Assembly (NCBI GenBank): GCA_030141605.1
Contig: JAQGDQ010000009.1
Span: forward strand, 837,001 to 901,000
Length of the DNA stretch: 64,000 nucleotides
From: Tubiluchus corallicola
Taxonomy: Eukaryota > Priapulida > Priapulimorpha > Priapulimorphida > Tubiluchidae
Direction of reading: 5' to 3'
Part shown: in pieces, positions 60,601-64,000 of the stretch
Position numbering within the stretch: position 1 is the first letter of the stretch
Layout: every line of letters starts with the position of its first letter
Notes under the pieces: model-generated
Told to the model about the DNA's origin: nothing
The model's database searches: none
The model's input: the letters and a program-made list of their open reading frames with translations, nothing else
Made by a program: the position numbers and the translations under genes

Positions 60601-62341
60601 AGTTCTTGTTTCCGGATGTTCCAGAATTTTCTGTGATGCGTAACTAACTCAGTGTGCCGCATGATCCTAACAAAGATTACAATCTTAATAGTTTTTCCCG
60701 TCAAGAAATTGTTTGGATACATGTGCATGATCTTACAAACTAGGAATGTAATAGGATCTTAACAGTACCTTTTCTAGGATTATCTGTGTGCTGTATTATC
60801 TGTTAGCCATATGCAAAAAAATGTGGCGTTGCTTCTGTCCTCTTTGGTGATCACTTGTTTAATTTGAACATGTGTTAAATCAGCAATGTTGGTTACACTA
60901 GATATGTTGCGATATAATTAACATATACAATTGCCCTGCATTGCTTATACCTGCTAGTGGTGAGTAACTGAGCATTCTCTACCAGAAACCGAACTGGAAT
61001 CAAATGAAATTTGTGACTTTCAAACACGAACTAAGCAGAATTTCAAGGTTTCGAATCCAAATCAATTTCAAATGCAGCTAAAGTTTCTTTCAATAAATTT
61101 TCAAATCATTCATGAAAAGCAGTCTCACAAAGATCATGTATATTACTTGATTTAATCCTACAGTAGTAAAAGCACTAGTAACTTATTTATACTTTAAACG
61201 GTTGATTTCCTTATTTTTCCAGGATGATCAGGGTTCTCGGGAAGGCTCCGAAGAAGAAGACGAGGTACAGTTACTTCTTTAGTGTACTATAATATATTTC
61301 TTCCCAAAGATTTTAAAATTAAAATTGCCATTTTTATTTTCATGCATGAATGCATCTTTCATTTTTACTCAACTTTTGCTTTGCATTTTTATGTACCAAA
61401 GGAAACTGGTATAATTTTTTCAGCATAGGTGCAATAAACAGCTAGGTACCTTTTTATTCCAAGTTCATTTCATATCAGTCTTAAACTCCTTAATTTAGAT
61501 TATTGTTTTGGAGTTATTTACATCATCTTATATGTTTTTATTTTTACATTCAACCTTTAGAAGTGTATTGTATTAATAACGGAAATTTTGAGTATTGTGC
61601 AAAAACTTTGAAGTCTCATTTTAACAACATAGTCTAATTACAAATTAGTACAGAATTTTTAAAGATTTAATGTTTCTTTTTTTCCTTATACAGCAGCACC
61701 GTTTTGTGTAGTTCATCCAGGTATCATGTTTTCTGAAATTTTTTTACTCTCTCTTACATCTTTTACTGGCAGTTTCACTTATGCAGCTTAAAACTTATTA
61801 GCAATGTTTTCCGGTGAAGGATACAAAATTAACAATTTTTGGTATTTTCACACGCATTTATCTACTAATTTACGTATGATATAACAATCAATCCAAGTAG
61901 TGCTACTAGATATCACTTATTACATGTTGAGTAGCAACTCTCACTTCAACCTGTTATCAAGGTGGCTAAAGTATTTAAATTACGTTTTTTTCTGTTTATC
62001 ATACTTTTCGGTATCTTTTATATTTTAAATATTTATATCTGTACAATTCATGTTCATTAATTTATAATGTTAAAAATCAGGAGCCAGTTTTGTTAAATAA
62101 TTATAGATAAAATAATGAAATTATAAAATTGTAGAATCATAATTGCTTCTAATTTATGAGTGACTCCAGTTTTTCCAACAAAACTTGCAGAATTTGCAAA
62201 CGACAGAACCTACTTTCCAATTTATGTTGGAGTTAATAGCTAAGAATGGCGATTTGCTATTGTTAGGATGAGGGTTCAAAAACAAAAAAAGATGAAACCA
62301 CACGGAAAAAGGATGATGAAGATGAAGAAGAGGATGATTAA
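47831..62341 (+). CDS. SH3BGR: SH3 domain-binding glutamic acid-rich protein (SH3BGR)
   Basis: Thioredoxin-fold protein with a glutamate-rich tail; molecular role poorly defined, with human SH3BGR expressed in muscle. Thirteen exons: 47831-47872, 52597-52782, 53120-53227, 53654-53680, 55895-55915, 56196-56471, 57407-57517, 58123-58203, 58518-58571, 59402-59443, 60055-60210, 61223-61264, 62267-62341; 406 residues. Exons 1-3 (112 residues) form the glutaredoxin-like domain. It starts MLKVFTSGSSGNK, continues ALLILDSKKVEYEIVDIT, and shows APLCPQFFLDSEYLGDFEDF, with no catalytic Cys-x-x-Cys. The vertebrate PLPPQ proline motif reads PLCPQ here. Exons 4-13 (about 294 residues) are almost wholly Glu, Lys and Asp, ending in DDEDEEEDD. 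Every exon begins and ends in phase 0. The tail is much longer than in human SH3BGR (239 residues in all). The exon 8 donor (GTTGGT) is weak. Confidence 0.93.
48520..49456. mobile_element. pogo/Tigger-like DNA element, about 0.94 kb
   Basis: Terminal inverted repeats: left CTGTAGGCACCGCTTTATAG…, right (complement) CAGTAGGCGCCACTTAACAG…, both followed inward by ACTCA. They are flanked by TA at 48518-48519 and 49457-49458. The TA duplication and CAGT(A)GG termini fit pogo/Tigger-type Tc1/mariner elements. No intact transposase is seen; the interior is AT-rich with many stops. Located in SH3BGR intron 1. Confidence 0.7.
54392..54891. mobile_element. pogo/Tigger-like non-autonomous element, 500 bp
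   Basis: Left terminus CCGTATATAAGTGTGTACAA and right terminus (complement) CCATATATACTTATGTATAA form inverted repeats, flanked by TA at 54390-54391 and 54892-54893. The CCGTATATAC…TATAAGTCGA style of terminus is a familiar Tigger/pogo type. A composite (TA)n(TG)n microsatellite lies inside at 54598-54642. Located in the long intron between SH3BGR exons 4 and 5. Confidence 0.7.
54598..54642. repeat. (TA)n(TG)n microsatellite
   Basis: Pure TA run followed by a pure TG run inside the 54392-54891 element. Simple sequence. Confidence 0.95.
60955..61200. mobile_element. hAT-type MITE, copy 4, truncated
   Basis: The left portion (…GAGCATTCTCTACCAGAAACCGAA) closely follows copies 1 and 2. It continues through the CAAAGATCATG…ACTTGATTT and TAAAAGCACTA landmarks, then stops before the right half and right terminal repeat. 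The break falls about 22 bp upstream of SH3BGR exon 12 (61223). No target duplication is recoverable. Confidence 0.7.
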
Positions 62342-64000
62342 ATCATTCTGCAGATAACTGTTGCCGTGGTTTTCTTTCAAAATTATTTCCATTTTTTAAT
62401 TGTTCTTTGTATAAAACTATAGTGTGAAGATTGCACCTTGATTAGCTTGAGCTTGTCTAGGTATTTCAGTGTAACATTTTTTTTTCACTGTTACAAGCCA
62501 ATTCTTTGGTTGCTATTTTTGTAAGATTTGCCATTTTATGTACAAATCACATTTGCTATCGCACATGCCATTCTCGCTTGCAGCTTAATTTACAGCTTGT
62601 CTAGTTCTAAACAGTGTTGCAGACATATACTGAAAGTAAGTGTAATAATAACTTTTAAAGCTGTAGTACATATACAAATTGGTATTTTGTGGGTATTGCA
62701 TTAATAAACAGCAATGCATTATGTAAAGGCAATTAAGGTTTTAAAGCTGCTATTAGCAGCCAATGATGACATTCATTTAACTATGCTCAGTTATTTATGT
62801 GTATTTCTCAGGTTTTCAGTGCAGCATTAGCTAGATTCTTCATAGTTTATCTTATTTGACGTGTTTTATACTGTAAATATTTGAAACTAAACTATTAAGA
62901 TCAGCAAATGACATTGTTGAAACAGCACAATAACAGAATGTACAAATTGCAACATATTTGGTAAAAATTGACATATTTTCTTTAATATAATTATAAGATT
63001 ATTTTTGCTGCATCATTTTTCTGACTTTTCTTCCTAATAATTGTAAGGTATACATCATATCTTCTGTTTGAATTTTGAGTATAATCTTAAATACTGTTTG
63101 AAACATTATTTTGGTAATTAATTTTAGGGTCTCTTTCTGATATGTTGATATATAAATGCAGAGGAAAGCATTAGATTTTGTTATGTGTAATGTTCCACTA
63201 TGCATTTATAAAGTTTTAAATGAAGCAGATTCATTATTATTTTTCTGTATATCTCTTCGTGTTTCATGTGTATTATTTGTATATTTTACAAGATTCACCA
63301 TTTTTAACTTAATTGTTGTTTAGTTGGCTAGTGGCACAAACTTATCTATGATTATAAAAATGTTATAAATTCTAAACTGTTAAATAAACTGCTCTACTCC
63401 ACTACCTTTAGGTATACCTACAATAGTACTAAACTCTTTTATGCAAAAATTGCTGGCTGTAAACTAATGCTATCACATCTATGTTATAGTACAGCTTTGA
63501 TGTTAAAGTACGAATGTAGACTAATATTTTTTTAAAGATTAATAGTTAAATTAACCCGTTTATCTTTTCTCAAATGCTTCTTGATATGTCTATATAATAT
63601 AGCTTGCTACTTGTTATTAAATTAATTTTGTTACTGATTTTTTCACTTTGTCCCCCACAAATCTACATTAAGTGTAAGCTATATTACTTTATATTACATT
63701 GTTCTGGCAGTTATGCAATCTTAGCGTTCTACATTAGATCAGTATTTGCTTTTTTCACTGAATTTTCTACTTGACTGGACTCTTTAAATTGTCTTATAGG
63801 GACATGAGTATCGAACACTAAACTCATTTGCTGCATTGACTATTTTTCATTAGCATAAAAGCACAAATAAATTATAATGACAGCACAATGACTTTTTGGA
63901 ATGACAGATAATGATTTCAATTAAATTTTTAAAGATTGCATTCTGAAACCAAAATTTGAAAAATGAAACTTTGCTGTTGAAAAATTTAATCATTAACAAA
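62342..64000. other. SH3BGR 3' UTR and flank
   Basis: AT-rich sequence after the SH3BGR stop. AATAAA at 62703-62708 (about 360 nt after the stop) is a plausible polyadenylation signal; another AATAAA lies near 63384. No further gene is recognisable to the end of the window. Confidence 0.55.
62703..62708 (+). promoter_or_regulatory. Candidate poly(A) signal, SH3BGR
   Basis: AATAAA about 360 nt downstream of the SH3BGR stop. Later alternatives exist near 63384, so the 3' UTR may be longer. Confidence 0.45.

Noticed and set aside
1-64000. CRISPR arrays, prokaryotic operons, rRNA or complete tRNA genes, viral genes
   Set aside because: Nothing in the window has the periodic repeats, gene packing or motifs expected; all coding sequence is spliced metazoan type.

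Overview
This is animal (metazoan) nuclear DNA, very probably from an invertebrate. It is AT-rich, and all coding sequence is split into small exons with GT-AG introns. There are no operons or ribosome binding sites, and introns and intergenic DNA carry decayed transposons. The gene set (alpha-SNAP, protein-only mitochondrial RNase P, GET1/WRB, lebercilin, SH3BGR) is metazoan; I cannot place the phylum. All exon models were built by hand by joining splice sites and checking that reading phase closes across every junction.

Layout. Positions 636-5233 (minus): first seven coding exons of alpha-SNAP (NAPA); the 3' end lies beyond position 1. 6207-14554 (minus): complete nine-exon PRORP with all catalytic aspartates. 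14555-19390: gene-free DNA with an RTE-like LINE tail and a perfect 47-bp-arm hairpin. 19906-20635 (plus): a two-exon gene I do not recognise, preceded by a decayed copy of its first exon. 22908-28214 and 28955-30886 (plus): two tandem, intact GET1/WRB genes with the same five-exon architecture. 32834-44733 (minus): an eleven-coding-exon lebercilin (LCA5/LCA5L-type) gene, probably with a further 5' exon near 47.6 kb. 47831-62341 (plus): SH3BGR, a thioredoxin-fold domain followed by a very long glutamate/lysine-rich tail spread over ten phase-0 exons. 62342-64000: 3' UTR and flanking DNA.

The main result is the order and orientation GET1 (+) / lebercilin (-) / SH3BGR (+). As I recall it, the same arrangement exists at human 21q22.2 (GET1-LCA5L-SH3BGR), and LCA5 lies beside SH3BGRL2 at human 6q14. 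The window therefore appears to keep an ancient animal microsyntenic block, here with GET1 duplicated in tandem. Lebercilin and SH3BGR are head-to-head and may share a promoter at about 47.57-47.83 kb.

Mobile DNA includes four copies of a hAT-type MITE (one with a perfect 8-bp target duplication), three pogo/Tigger-like elements with TA duplications, one TIR element of unassigned family inside GET1 copy 1, two LINE remnants and a tRNA-derived SINE head. Three of the four hAT MITEs end within about 20-55 bp of a 3' splice site.
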